A stretch of DNA of 64,000 nucleotides, from NCBI GenBank assembly GCA_029977705.1, contig JAPOKJ010000006.1, forward strand, positions 37,042 to 101,041. The letters are read 5' to 3'. A program made the translations under genes and the position numbers. Source of the DNA: Burkholderiales bacterium. Its GTDB lineage: Bacteria; Pseudomonadota; Gammaproteobacteria; Burkholderiales; Burkholderiaceae_E. Shown here one piece after another: positions 16,572 to 25,560 of the stretch. The notes below the pieces were generated by a model, which ran no database searches, had not been told where the DNA came from, and saw only the letters and a program-made list of their open reading frames with translations. Position 1 is the first letter of the stretch. Every line of letters starts with the position of its first letter.

Positions 16572-17273
16572 ATGCTCATCAGGCGCCCTTCAGCCGAGCG
16601 CGGCTATGCCGACCACGGCTGGCTCAAGTCCTTCCACAGTTTTTCGTTTGCGGGTTACTACGACCCGCGCCACATGGGTTTTGGCCCGCTGCGCGTCATC
16701 AACGAGGACCGTATCGCGCCCGGCACTGGCTTTGGCACGCATGGTCATCGCGACATGGAAATCATCTCCTATGTGCTCGATGGCGCCCTGGCGCACAAGG
16801 ACAGCATGGGCAATGGCTCGGTGATCCATCCCGGCGACGTGCAGCGCATGAGCGCCGGCACGGGCGTGATGCACTCCGAGTTCAACCATGAGGCTGCGGG
16901 CCAGACCCACTTCCTGCAGATCTGGATCGAGCCGTCGCAGACCGGGATCGTGCCCGGCTATGAGGAAAAGCGCTTCGAGTCCGAGCACAAGCGCGGCAAG
17001 CTTTGCCTGGTCGCATCACCGGACGGCGCCCAGGGCTCGGTGACCCTTCACCAGGATGCGCGGTTGTATGCCGGCCTGTTCGATGCCGGTGAGAGCACCC
17101 GGTTGCCCCTGGCCCCGGGGCGTCAGGCCTATGTGCACCTGATCAAGGGGCGCCTGTCGGCCAACGGACAGGTGCTGGACACGGGTGATGCCCTGATGCT
17201 GTGCGATGAGACTGAACTGCAACTGGCCGATGCCCAGGGTGCCGAAGTGCTGGTCTTCGACCTGCCTGCCTGA
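16572..17273 (+). CDS. Pirin family protein
   Basis: The 233-residue bicupin matches the bacterial pirin/YhhW type. The N-terminal cupin holds metal ligands in FGTHGHRDMEIISYVLDG (residues 52-69) and HSEF near 101-104, so the His-His-His-Glu site looks complete. YhhW-like pirins have quercetin 2,3-dioxygenase activity in vitro; the physiological role is often redox or stress related. The ATG at 16572 has AGGAG at 16561-16565, whereas the frame extends 25 codons upstream without support. It is followed by the WrbA-like gene after 40 bases and is probably controlled by the divergent LysR protein. Confidence 0.9.
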   Translation: MLIRRPSAERGYADHGWLKSFHSFSFAGYYDPRHMGFGPLRVINEDRIAPGTGFGTHGHRDMEIISYVLDGALAHKDSMGNGSVIHPGDVQRMSAGTGVMHSEFNHEAAGQTHFLQIWIEPSQTGIVPGYEEKRFESEHKRGKLCLVASPDGAQGSVTLHQDARLYAGLFDAGESTRLPLAPGRQAYVHLIKGRLSANGQVLDTGDALMLCDETELQLADAQGAEVLVFDLPA

Positions 17274-17313
17274 ATCAAACCCTTTACCTCCCACCTGTCC
17301 TCGGAAAAACACC

Positions 17314-17880
17314 ATGTCCTCCTCCAACACCATTGTCATCGCCTGCCATTCGGGCTACGGCCATACCCGCAAGATCGCCCAGGCCGTGCAGGCCGGTGCG
17401 GCCTCGGTGGCCGGCGCCCATGCGGTGCTCATCGATCTGGCGCAACTCAAGGACGCCGACTGGGAACTGATGAACCAGGCGCGGGCCATCATCTTCGGTG
17501 CACCGACCTACATGGGCGGCCCGAGCGCGCCCTTCAAGGCTTTTGCCGACACCAGTGCCAAGATCTGGTTCACCCAGGGCTGGAAGGACAAGGTGGCCGG
17601 CGGCTTCACCTGTTCGCTGTCGATGAGTGGCGACAAGCTGTCGACGCTGCAGTACTTCAATGTGCTGGCCATGCAGCACGGCATGATCTGGGTCGGCACC
17701 GGCATGCTGCCCAGCCAGAAGCCCGGTGATCCGCTCACGCTCAATCGTCTGGGGGCCTACCTTGGCGTGATGGCCCAGGCCGACAATGTACCGGCCGAGC
17801 AAAGCCCGCCCCAGGGCGATGTGGATACCGGGTTTGCCTACGGCGCGCGGGTCGCCAAGGTGGCCCTGAAGCTGGCCTGA
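17314..17880 (+). CDS. Flavodoxin family protein (NAD(P)H:quinone oxidoreductase-like)
   Basis: The 188-residue protein begins with a flavodoxin phosphate-binding loop (ACHSGYGHTRKIA, residues 10-22). It carries the FMN-ring contact segment FGAPTYMGGPSAPFKAF near 64-80, as in WrbA and related FMN-dependent quinone reductases. It probably reduces quinones or flavins in the cytosol. With the pirin gene upstream it forms a two-gene unit that looks like an electrophile or aromatic-stress response divergent from a LysR regulator. The ATG at 17314 was taken because the flavodoxin strand starts immediately after it. Confidence 0.88.
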   Translation: MSSSNTIVIACHSGYGHTRKIAQAVQAGAASVAGAHAVLIDLAQLKDADWELMNQARAIIFGAPTYMGGPSAPFKAFADTSAKIWFTQGWKDKVAGGFTCSLSMSGDKLSTLQYFNVLAMQHGMIWVGTGMLPSQKPGDPLTLNRLGAYLGVMAQADNVPAEQSPPQGDVDTGFAYGARVAKVALKLA

Positions 17881-17899
17881 GCCAGCATGCCGGCAGGCT

Positions 17900-18724
17900 T
17901 CAGCGTGCCGCCAGCAGCAGCGCGGCCATCTCCTCGAAGCCTGCGCCATGCGAGGCCCGGGTCAGCCTGGCGGGCCGCGCATCGCCCAGATCGGACAGGA
18001 AGGGTGTGATGTTGGCCACGCCGACCGAGCGTGGAAAGCTGGCGAACATCGATCGGTCGTTCGGGGCATCCCCGATGAACAGCCAGTCCTGGCCAGCTGT
18101 CCGGGTATCGATGCCACGCCATTGCTGCAGCAGGCGCAGGGCCATCGGGCCCTTGTCGAAATGCCCATGCCAGGCATTGATGTGGACCGTGCTGTGGCGT
18201 GCCTGGAAGCCGGCGCCACGGATCTTTTCGATCAGGGCCAGGACCTGGGCCATCGGCACGCGCGGCACCTCTTCGCAATAGTCGATGGCGACGTCGACGC
18301 GGCGCAGCTCATTGTCGCTGGCAAAGCGCAGGCCCGGCGCGTCGCGCAGCCATTGCGCGCACAGGTCCATCAGGCGCTCGCGCTGCTGTTGCACCTGTTG
18401 CGGCTCGTCGAAGGTGTCCACGCGCAGGGTGGAAGCAGCGCCCGCGCCGGCCTCGCGCCACAGCGCGACGCCGCCACTTTCGGTGACCACGGCGGGCACC
18501 GGCCATTGCGCCAGCATCATGTGGGCCCAGCCGTAGGAGCGTCCGGTCACGGGCACCACGTCAATGCCGGCTTCATGCAACTGCCACAGGCAGCGATAGG
18601 TGCTGGCCGACAGCTTGCCCTCGCGGGTCAGCGTGTCATCGACATCGGTGAGCACGCCCCGTATGCCGCGCAGGTCCTCGGGGGCGAGCAGGGCGGGCGC
18701 TGCCCGGTCAGCTTCACTGCCCAT
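17900..18724 (-). CDS. HAD-IIB sugar-phosphate phosphatase-like protein
   Basis: This 274-residue Cof/MPGP-type HAD hydrolase shows motif I LTDVDDTLT near residues 24-32, a motif II threonine in PVTGRS, and motif IV IGDAPNDRSMF near 228-238. The subfamily includes mannosyl-3-phosphoglycerate and sucrose-phosphate phosphatases, so a phosphorylated sugar or polyol is a reasonable substrate guess only. The start at 18724 makes an 11-base overlap with the 3' end of the TrhO-like gene and fits the family N-terminus. A longer frame upstream is just the TrhO gene read in another register. Confidence 0.85.
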   Translation of the reverse strand: MGSEADRAAPALLAPEDLRGIRGVLTDVDDTLTREGKLSASTYRCLWQLHEAGIDVVPVTGRSYGWAHMMLAQWPVPAVVTESGGVALWREAGAGAASTLRVDTFDEPQQVQQQRERLMDLCAQWLRDAPGLRFASDNELRRVDVAIDYCEEVPRVPMAQVLALIEKIRGAGFQARHSTVHINAWHGHFDKGPMALRLLQQWRGIDTRTAGQDWLFIGDAPNDRSMFASFPRSVGVANITPFLSDLGDARPARLTRASHGAGFEEMAALLLAAR

Positions 18725-19481
18725 GGCGGGACTCCAGCGCCTCGACGGTGCCGGGGGGCACGGGTTGCAGGGCCGGATCGACACCGCGCCGCCCATCGAA
18801 GACATACAGTGCGCCCCGCCAGTGCGCCTGGCCGACCTGCTCGAAGTAGCGCAGCACGCCGCCCTCCAGCTGGCTGACCTTCTCGTAACCGAGTGAGGCC
18901 ATGTAGAGGGCCGATTTCTCGCAGCGGATGCCGCCGGTGCAGAAGCTGACGATGCGTTCGCGCTTGAAGGTTTCAGGCTGCGCGGCGATCCAGTCGGGCA
19001 GCTGGGTGAAGCGCTTGATGGGGGGAATGATGGCGCCCTCGAAGCTGCCCAGCGCCACCTCATAGTCGTTGCGGGTGTCCATCAGGCGCACCGGGCGGCC
19101 CTCGTCGTCATGGCCGGCATCGAGCCAGCGCCTGAGGGTGAGCGGGCTGACCGATTCGGCCCGGGCATCCTGGGGCCGGATGCCCCGCTTGCGGAACGTG
19201 ATGATCTCGGACTTGATCTTGACCTTCCAGCGCTTGAAGGCCTGTTGCGGGGACTGGCTGTGCTTCCAGTCCAGGCCCGCCAGGCGCGGATCGGCCTGCA
19301 GGGCCTCCTGCAGGGCCTCGAACTGGGGTTGGGTGCAGCACAGGAAGGCATTGATCCCTTCCGGCGCCAGCAGGATGGTGCCTTTCAGGGACCACTGTTC
19401 GCCCCAGCCCAGGAATTGCTCGCGCAGGCGGGGCAGGTCGTCGAGATCGACGAAGCGGTAGGTGGCCAGATTCAGGAACAT
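18714..19481 (-). CDS. trhO: Rhodanese-like tRNA uridine-34 hydroxylase (TrhO/YceA family)
   Basis: The 255-residue protein has the YceA/TrhO N-terminal acylphosphatase-like domain and a rhodanese domain with the catalytic cysteine loop CTGGIRCEK near residues 187-195. TrhO makes 5-hydroxyuridine at the wobble position of certain tRNAs. At 255 residues it lacks the Cys-rich C-terminal extension of the roughly 350-residue E. coli enzyme, as do many shorter homologues annotated only as sulfurtransferases. It is divergent from dnaE, with 56 bases between, and overlaps the HAD gene downstream. Confidence 0.82.
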   Translation of the reverse strand: MFLNLATYRFVDLDDLPRLREQFLGWGEQWSLKGTILLAPEGINAFLCCTQPQFEALQEALQADPRLAGLDWKHSQSPQQAFKRWKVKIKSEIITFRKRGIRPQDARAESVSPLTLRRWLDAGHDDEGRPVRLMDTRNDYEVALGSFEGAIIPPIKRFTQLPDWIAAQPETFKRERIVSFCTGGIRCEKSALYMASLGYEKVSQLEGGVLRYFEQVGQAHWRGALYVFDGRRGVDPALQPVPPGTVEALESRHGQ

Positions 19482-19537
19482 CGGGCGACATTATAGGATC
19501 AGCACCGCCGGCTCCGTCTGCGGCGCAGGGGGGTAAA

Positions 19538-22500
19538 ATGTGGGGCATGAACTTCGTGCACCTGCGTGTCCACAGCGAATACTCCATCACCGATTCCATC
19601 GTCCGTCTCGATGGGCTGGTGGCGGCGGCGATCAAGGACCAGCAGCCGGCCGTCGCCCTGACCGACCTGTGCAATACCTTCGGCTGGATCAAGTTCTACA
19701 AGGCGGCGCGCGGCAAGGGCCTCAAGCCGATCCTGGGCGCCGATGTCCTGATCACCAATGCCAAGGATCGCGACCGGCCCTTCAAGGCGCTGCTGCTGGT
19801 GCGTGATCGCAGCGGCTACCTGCGGTTGTGCGAATTGCTGAGCCGGGCCTGGCTCGAGAACGAGTACCGTGGTCGGGGCGAATTGCTGGCCGAATGGTTC
19901 GATGAAGGCGAGGTCGCCGGCAACCGGGGCCTGATCGTGCTCTCGGGCGCCGCCGAGGGCGATGTCGGGCAGAGCCTTCTGGCCGATCGCGAGGCAGCGG
20001 CCGACCAGCTGGCGCAGCGCTGGCTGCGGCGTTTTCCGGGCAGCTACTTTCTCGAGGTGCAGCGTGCCGGCCGCGAGACCGATGAGCGTCACACCCGCCT
20101 GGCGGCCAGGCTCGGGGCCCGTCTGGGCATCCCGGTGGTGGCAACCCATCCGGTGCAGTTCCTGGCCCGCGAGGAATTCCGTGCCCATGAGGCCCGTGTG
20201 TGCATTGCCGAGGGCGAAATCCTCGCCAACCCGCGCCGCACCCGCCGCTATACCGAGCAGCAGTACTTCAAGACCCAGGCCGAGATGGCCGAGTTGTTTG
20301 CCGACCTGCCCTGCGCGCTCGAGAACTCGGTGCGCATCGCGCGCCAGTGCAGCCTGACCATGCAACTGGGCAAGGCCTTCCTGCCGGATTTTCCCACCCC
20401 CAATGGCCAGCCGCTGGACGACTACATGAAGGAGCTGGCTGCGGCCGGCCTGCAGGAGCGCATGCTCAAGCTGTTTCCCGACGAGGCGGTACGGGCGGCC
20501 CAGCAGGACACCTACCAGGCGCGTCTGGCCTTCGAGTGCGACACCATCGTTGCGATGGGGTTTTCCGGCTACTTCCTGATCGTGGCCGACTTCATCAACT
20601 GGGCGAAGAAAAACGACGTGCCGGTGGGCCCGGGGCGTGGTTCGGGCGCCGGCTCGCTGGTGGCCTTCTCGCTGGGCATCACCGATCTGGATCCCCTGCC
20701 TTACGCCCTGCTGTTCGAGCGCTTCCTCAATCCCGAGCGGGTGTCGATGCCCGACTTCGACATCGACTTTTGCCAGGACAACCGCTACAAGGTGATCGAC
20801 TACGTGCGTCAGCGCTATGGCGCGCAGGCCGTATCGCAGATTGCCACCTTTGGCACGATGGCCTCGAAGGCGGTGATCCGCGATGCCGGCCGAGTGCTCG
20901 ACATGGGTTACAACTTCTGTGACCAGCTCTCCAAGCTGATTCCGGTCGAGCAGAACAAGCCCCTGTCACTGGACAAGGCGCGCGAGCAGGAGCCCCTGCT
21001 CAAGGAGCGCGAGGAAAACGAAGACGAGGTGCGCGAGTTGCTGGCCCTGGCCGGTCCGCTCGAGGACCTGACCCGCAACGTCGGCATGCATGCCGGCGGC
21101 GTACTGATTGCGCCGGGCAAGCTGACCGACTTCTGTCCGCTGTACAAGCAGCCCGGGGCCGAGGCCAGCGTGGTCAGCCAGTACGACAAGGATGATGTCG
21201 AGGCGGTCGGCCTGGTCAAGTTCGACTTCCTGGGTCTTCGCAACCTGACCATCATCGATCTGGCGGTGCGCTTCATCCGGCAGCGCCATCCCGAGTTGGG
21301 GCTGGATCTGGCCACCCTCAAGTTTGACGACCCGGCTGCCTACCAGATCCTGCGCGATGCGAACACCAACGCGATCTTCCAGGTGGAAAGCGACGGCATG
21401 AAGAAGCTGCTGAAAAAGCTTCAGCCCGACCGCTTCGAGGACATCATCGCCGTACTCGCGCTTTATCGCCCCGGGCCGCTGGGCTCGGGCATGGTCGATG
21501 ACTTCATCCTGCGCAAGAAGGGCCAGCAGAAGATCGACTACTTCCACCCCGACCTGCAGAAGACGCTTGAACCCACCTACGGCGTGATCGTCTACCAGGA
21601 ACAGGTGATGCAGATCGCCCAGATCATCGGCGGCTATACCCTGGGTGGCGCCGACCTGCTGCGCCGCGCGATGGGCAAGAAAAAAGCCGAGGAAATGGCC
21701 GAGCATCGCAGTATCTTCTGCGAGGGCGCCGAGAAGAAGGGCTACAGCGTATCGCTGGCCAACCAGCTGTTCGACCTGATGGCCATGTTTGCCGAATACG
21801 GCTTCAACAAGTCCCACACCGCCGCCTACGCGGTGGTCACCTACCAGACAGCCTGGCTGAAGGCGCACTACCCTGCCGAGTTCATGGCGGCCACCCTGTC
21901 CGCGGACATGGGCGACACCGACAAGGTGCAATTGTTCGTCACCGATGCCAAGACCAACCGGGTGGAGGTGCTCGGGCCCGATGTCAACCGCTCGCAGTAC
22001 CTGTTCGAGCCGGTCGATGTGCCCGGTGGCAAGCCGACCCTGCGCTATGGCCTGGGGGCGGTCAAGGGCTGCGGACAGAATGCGGTGCTCAACATCATCG
22101 CGGCGCGGCAGGCCGGTCCGTTCAGGGACTTGTTTGATTTCTGCGCCCGAGTCGATCGCAAGCTGGTCAACCGCCGGGCCATCGAGGCCCTGGTGCGGGC
22201 CGGTGCCTTCGATGCCCTCGACGAGGACCGCGGCAAGTTGCTGGCCAACGTCGGACGCGCCATCGACAGTGCCGATGCGCAACTGGCCTCGATCAACCAG
22301 GTCAGCCTGTTCGGGGAAGAAGACCCGGCTTCGGGCATCGCGCCGCAGTGGATCGAGGTCGAGCCCTGGATCGAGCGGCAACGCCTGCAGGAGGAAAAGC
22401 AGGCGCTGGGCTTTTACCTGAGCGGCCACCTGTTCACCGCCCACGAGAAGGAGGTACGCCGTTTCGCGCGCACCCGGCTCAAGGACGTCGCGCCCGGGCA

Positions 22501-22999
22501 GTCGCCGATCTGGGTCGCCGGCATCGTCGCGTCTCTGCGCACCCAGATGACCCGGCGCGGCAAGATGCTGGTGGTGATGCTCGATGACAGCAGTGCCAGC
22601 CTCGAGATTCCGCTCTACAACGAGCTTTACGAAAAGCACAAGAGCATCGTGCGTGAGGACGAGTTGCTGGTGGTGCAGGCCAAGATCAGCAAGGACGATT
22701 ATTCGGGCGGCGTGCGCATCAATGTCGACAAGGTGCTCGATCTGGGCCAGGCGCGTCAGGAATTCGGCAAGGCCTTGCGCATCCGCCTGAGCGAGACCCG
22801 CCAGGGATTCGACGGTGCTGCGCTCAAGACGGTCATGGGCCCTTTCCTGGGTTCACTGCCGGTGATCCTGGACATCCAGGATGCCTGCGGTGCCTGCAGC
22901 CTGCAGTTGGGCGATGCCTGGCGCGTGCGGGCTGATCCCACCCTCGTCAGCGAGATCCGGCAGCGCCTCAAGCCGGTCTCGGTCGAGGTCGAATATTGA
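19538..22999 (+). CDS. dnaE: DNA polymerase III subunit alpha
   Basis: The 1153-residue protein is the replicative polymerase. The PHP domain is at the N-terminus (HLRVHSEYS). The C-family polymerase core has VGPGRGSGAGSLVA near 363-376 and the catalytic aspartates in PDFDIDF near 405-411. A helix-hairpin-helix region, an OB fold (about 985-1070) and a C-terminal tau/clamp-binding part follow. Length is normal for the type-1 DnaE. The first of two nearby ATGs was taken because an AGGGGGG run lies five bases before it. It is divergent from trhO and is followed by the LPS-related genes on the same strand. Confidence 0.97.
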   Translation: MWGMNFVHLRVHSEYSITDSIVRLDGLVAAAIKDQQPAVALTDLCNTFGWIKFYKAARGKGLKPILGADVLITNAKDRDRPFKALLLVRDRSGYLRLCELLSRAWLENEYRGRGELLAEWFDEGEVAGNRGLIVLSGAAEGDVGQSLLADREAAADQLAQRWLRRFPGSYFLEVQRAGRETDERHTRLAARLGARLGIPVVATHPVQFLAREEFRAHEARVCIAEGEILANPRRTRRYTEQQYFKTQAEMAELFADLPCALENSVRIARQCSLTMQLGKAFLPDFPTPNGQPLDDYMKELAAAGLQERMLKLFPDEAVRAAQQDTYQARLAFECDTIVAMGFSGYFLIVADFINWAKKNDVPVGPGRGSGAGSLVAFSLGITDLDPLPYALLFERFLNPERVSMPDFDIDFCQDNRYKVIDYVRQRYGAQAVSQIATFGTMASKAVIRDAGRVLDMGYNFCDQLSKLIPVEQNKPLSLDKAREQEPLLKEREENEDEVRELLALAGPLEDLTRNVGMHAGGVLIAPGKLTDFCPLYKQPGAEASVVSQYDKDDVEAVGLVKFDFLGLRNLTIIDLAVRFIRQRHPELGLDLATLKFDDPAAYQILRDANTNAIFQVESDGMKKLLKKLQPDRFEDIIAVLALYRPGPLGSGMVDDFILRKKGQQKIDYFHPDLQKTLEPTYGVIVYQEQVMQIAQIIGGYTLGGADLLRRAMGKKKAEEMAEHRSIFCEGAEKKGYSVSLANQLFDLMAMFAEYGFNKSHTAAYAVVTYQTAWLKAHYPAEFMAATLSADMGDTDKVQLFVTDAKTNRVEVLGPDVNRSQYLFEPVDVPGGKPTLRYGLGAVKGCGQNAVLNIIAARQAGPFRDLFDFCARVDRKLVNRRAIEALVRAGAFDALDEDRGKLLANVGRAIDSADAQLASINQVSLFGEEDPASGIAPQWIEVEPWIERQRLQEEKQALGFYLSGHLFTAHEKEVRRFARTRLKDVAPGQSPIWVAGIVASLRTQMTRRGKMLVVMLDDSSASLEIPLYNELYEKHKSIVREDELLVVQAKISKDDYSGGVRINVDKVLDLGQARQEFGKALRIRLSETRQGFDGAALKTVMGPFLGSLPVILDIQDACGACSLQLGDAWRVRADPTLVSEIRQRLKPVSVEVEY

Positions 23000-23077
23000 T
23001 GCGGTCGTGCTGATCATGGCCTCGAATTTCCCGGCGTCGCTCAGCCTGCCCGCCGCTTTGCACAGGACTTGTCCATC

Positions 23078-23746
23078 GTGAATTCCCCCGCCCCTGCGCA
23101 GCCGGTGAACCGGCTGTCGGTGATTGCCTTTCATGACCAGTGTCTGGCCGATCCGGCCTGGCCACCGCAGCAGCCGGCTGACAGCGCTGCCGGCACGGCC
23201 GATGTCTGGCGCTGGATTGCCGAGAACCATCGCAACAATTGCCTGCTGTGGGACGAGGAGGATCTGGCGCGGCGCACGCGTGTGAGCGATGCCGAGATCG
23301 CCGCCAACAAGCGCAACATCGACCGCTACAACCAGGCGCGCAACGATGCCACCGAGCGCGTCGACGAATTCCTGCTGATCGCCCTGGGTCTGGTCAGTGC
23401 CGACTCGGCCCAGACCAGTTCGCCGGTGAGCCGCCCGGCCGCGGGCGCGCGCCTGTCCAGCGAGACCGCCGGCAGCATGATCGACCGCATGTCGATCATG
23501 GCGCTGAAGGTGAAGGCGATGCGCTGGCAGTTGCAGCGCAGCGATGTCGATGCGGCCTTTCTCGATGCGACCCGGGTCAAGCTCGAGCGTCTGCTCGAAC
23601 AGCGCCAGGATCTGGGCGATTGCCTGGACCGCCTGCTGGCCGAGACGCGTGGCGGTCAGGCCTACTTCAAGGTCTATCGCCAGTTCAAGATGTACAACGA
23701 CGCCCGTCTGAACCCGGCCCTGCTGGCCGAGGCGGGCAAGCGCTGA
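23078..23746 (+). CDS. DUF4254 domain-containing protein
   Basis: The 222-residue protein matches the DUF4254 pattern: an alpha-helical protein with WRWIAENHRNNCLLWDEEDLAR near residues 45-66, a NIDRYNQARND helix, and a SMIDRMSIMALK stretch around 140. It has no signal peptide. No biochemical function is established, but the family is repeatedly found next to LPS glycosyltransferases, as here just upstream of waaC. The GTG at 23078 was chosen because AGGA lies ten bases before it; a TTG three codons earlier sits too close to that site. Confidence 0.85.
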   Translation: MNSPAPAQPVNRLSVIAFHDQCLADPAWPPQQPADSAAGTADVWRWIAENHRNNCLLWDEEDLARRTRVSDAEIAANKRNIDRYNQARNDATERVDEFLLIALGLVSADSAQTSSPVSRPAAGARLSSETAGSMIDRMSIMALKVKAMRWQLQRSDVDAAFLDATRVKLERLLEQRQDLGDCLDRLLAETRGGQAYFKVYRQFKMYNDARLNPALLAEAGKR

Positions 23747-23780
23747 TGCGGCTGCGGCGTCTCAAGGCGGAGCGGCGGGT

Positions 23781-24752
23781 ATGACGATGCGGGTCCTGGT
23801 GGTTCGGGTCACCTCGATGGGTGATGTGGTGCTGACCCTGCCGGCGATCACCGACATGATCGAGCAGGTGCCCGGCATCGAGATCGACTGGCTGGTCGAA
23901 AAGCCCTTCGCCGCCATCGCTGCCCTGCACCCGGGCGTGCGGATGGTGCACCCGGTGGCCTGGCGCAAGTGGCGCAAGTCGCTGTGGAAATCGGATACCC
24001 GTGCGGCCCTGGCTGATTTCCGTCACGTGCTGCGCAGCAAGCGCTACGACCGCGTCATCGACTTCCAGGGACAGATCGCCAAGAGTGTGATCCTGGGGGC
24101 GATGGCGCGCGGTCCGCTCGAGGGCTTTGCCTGGCAGGGCCTGCGCGAGCCGCTGTCCTCCCTGTTCTACCGGCGCAAGGGACAGGTCAGCCGGCAACTG
24201 CATCTGGTGCCGCGCTCGCGCGCACTGGCCGCGCAATTGCTCGGCTACCGCCTGCCAGAGGGCGCGCCGCGCTATGGCCTGAAGGTTGGCCCGCCGTTCT
24301 GGCGTCCGCCCGGCGATGCGCCCTTTGCCATCCTCATCCCGCATGCCAGCCGTCCGGAAAAGCACTGGCCGCTGGAGCGTTGGGTAGCGGTGGGCGAGCA
24401 GTTGCGCCGCGCCGGTCTCGAGATCGCGGTGTTCTGGGGCAGCCCGGCCGAAGAGGTCATGGCCAAGGATCTGGCGGCGCGCATCAAGGGACATGTTCCG
24501 CCTTTCGTGACGGTCGCCCAGGCGGCCACCGTCCTTGCTGCCTGCGACCTGGTGGTGGGCCTGGATACCGGCTTCACCCACCTGGCTGCCGCGCTGGAGC
24601 GGCCCACGGTGGGCATCTACTGTGATTTCGATCCGGCCCTGGCCGGCGTGACCGGACCGGCCTTCTGCGCCAGCCTGGGCGGGGTCGGGCAGGTGCCCGC
24701 CCTCGATGCGGTGCAGGCCGCGGTATCGGCGGCACTGGAACAGCGCCGCTGA
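23781..24752 (+). CDS. waaC: Lipopolysaccharide heptosyltransferase I
   Basis: This 323-residue GT9-family protein begins with MRVLVVRVTSMGDVVLTLPA, the WaaC-type N-terminus, and has the diagnostic segment PVAWRKWRKSLW near residues 56-67. A C-terminal nucleotide-sugar domain carries GLDTGFTHLAAA near 262-273. It transfers the first L-glycero-D-manno-heptose from ADP-heptose to Kdo on lipid A at the cytosolic face of the inner membrane. It follows the DUF4254 gene by 34 bases and is likely co-transcribed with it. The msbA gene lies downstream on the same strand. Confidence 0.92.
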   Translation: MTMRVLVVRVTSMGDVVLTLPAITDMIEQVPGIEIDWLVEKPFAAIAALHPGVRMVHPVAWRKWRKSLWKSDTRAALADFRHVLRSKRYDRVIDFQGQIAKSVILGAMARGPLEGFAWQGLREPLSSLFYRRKGQVSRQLHLVPRSRALAAQLLGYRLPEGAPRYGLKVGPPFWRPPGDAPFAILIPHASRPEKHWPLERWVAVGEQLRRAGLEIAVFWGSPAEEVMAKDLAARIKGHVPPFVTVAQAATVLAACDLVVGLDTGFTHLAAALERPTVGIYCDFDPALAGVTGPAFCASLGGVGQVPALDAVQAAVSAALEQRR

Positions 24753-24777
24753 GCGCGGCGCCTGCGGCGCGCCGGTG

Positions 24778-25404
24778 CTACATGCCCGAGCGCTTGAAGG
24801 CCTTGATCCTGGCCGACAGCTTGTGGCGCAGTTCGTCTTTCTTGACGACCCAGTCCGAGATCACCCAGTTCAGCTGAATTGCGCGGCGTGGCCCGACGAA
24901 GGGGTGATGGCCGTGCCAGCTCTTGTCGCTGCGCTTGAAGGCCAACAAGGTGCCGCCGCTCGGGGCGACCTCTTCGCTGAAATCTTCCAGGTCGGTGCCG
25001 CTGCGCAAGACGCGCAGGCGGCCGCCGGGCTGGGTCCAGGGGTTCTCGTTGAAGTACACCAGCACGGTCACCACCTTGGTGGTGCTGTCGGTGTGGATGT
25101 TGCCGTCCTTGGCGCGTGTGTGACCCCGGATGGTGTAGACCTTCGGGTATCGGGACAGGTCCAGGTCGAAGGCCTTGGACATGGCGGCTTCGAAGGCCGG
25201 GCCCATCAATTCGTCCATGGTCTGGGCAAACGCACCCTTGACCTCGACTTCGTCATGCGAGTACAGGCCGGCATCGGGAATGGCAGGGAAATCGGCCAGC
25301 ACCTGGGGCTGATGCTCCTTGCGGATGAAATCCGGCATCACCAGATGCAGATAAGGCTCGGTGCGGGTGGGCAGGCGCGACAGGCCTTCGAGATCAAGAA
25401 TCAT
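24778..25404 (-). CDS. 2OG-Fe(II) oxygenase (prolyl 4-hydroxylase-like)
   Basis: The 208-residue protein carries a double-stranded beta-helix iron site. NIHTDS near residues 103-108 gives the HxD pair, HGHHPF near 165 gives the distal His, and PRRAIQLNW near 172-180 gives the 2-oxoglutarate-binding Arg. It therefore probably hydroxylates a small molecule, lipid or protein in the cytosol. It lies on the opposite strand between waaC and msbA, which suggests but does not prove an LPS-related substrate. The convergent gap to waaC is 25 bases of very GC-rich sequence. Confidence 0.82.
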   Translation of the reverse strand: MILDLEGLSRLPTRTEPYLHLVMPDFIRKEHQPQVLADFPAIPDAGLYSHDEVEVKGAFAQTMDELMGPAFEAAMSKAFDLDLSRYPKVYTIRGHTRAKDGNIHTDSTTKVVTVLVYFNENPWTQPGGRLRVLRSGTDLEDFSEEVAPSGGTLLAFKRSDKSWHGHHPFVGPRRAIQLNWVISDWVVKKDELRHKLSARIKAFKRSGM

Positions 25405-25560
25405 GGGTTCATTTTACTGCTGAAGCCCGGGGCTGAACAGCGGCCCCCGCCCGACCGCACCCCTGCAGCCCGTATCTCCAACCGCCTGCCCTTGCAGGCC
25501 AGGGGCTCGGTTACACTCGCGCATCTGCCCCAACTGCCAGCCCCCAACGCGTCTGCCTCC

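Noticed and set aside
18714..19481. TrhO-like gene as a truncated pseudogene
   Set aside because: It is shorter than the E. coli protein, but the rhodanese loop is intact and short homologues are common, so I keep it as functional.
20966..22639. 557-codon frame antisense to dnaE
   Set aside because: dnaE is intact over the whole region with catalytic motifs; the antisense product has no domain.
24706..25560. N-terminal extension of the msbA frame
   Set aside because: It overlaps the 2OG oxygenase on the opposite strand and would add about 285 low-complexity residues that MsbA proteins do not have.
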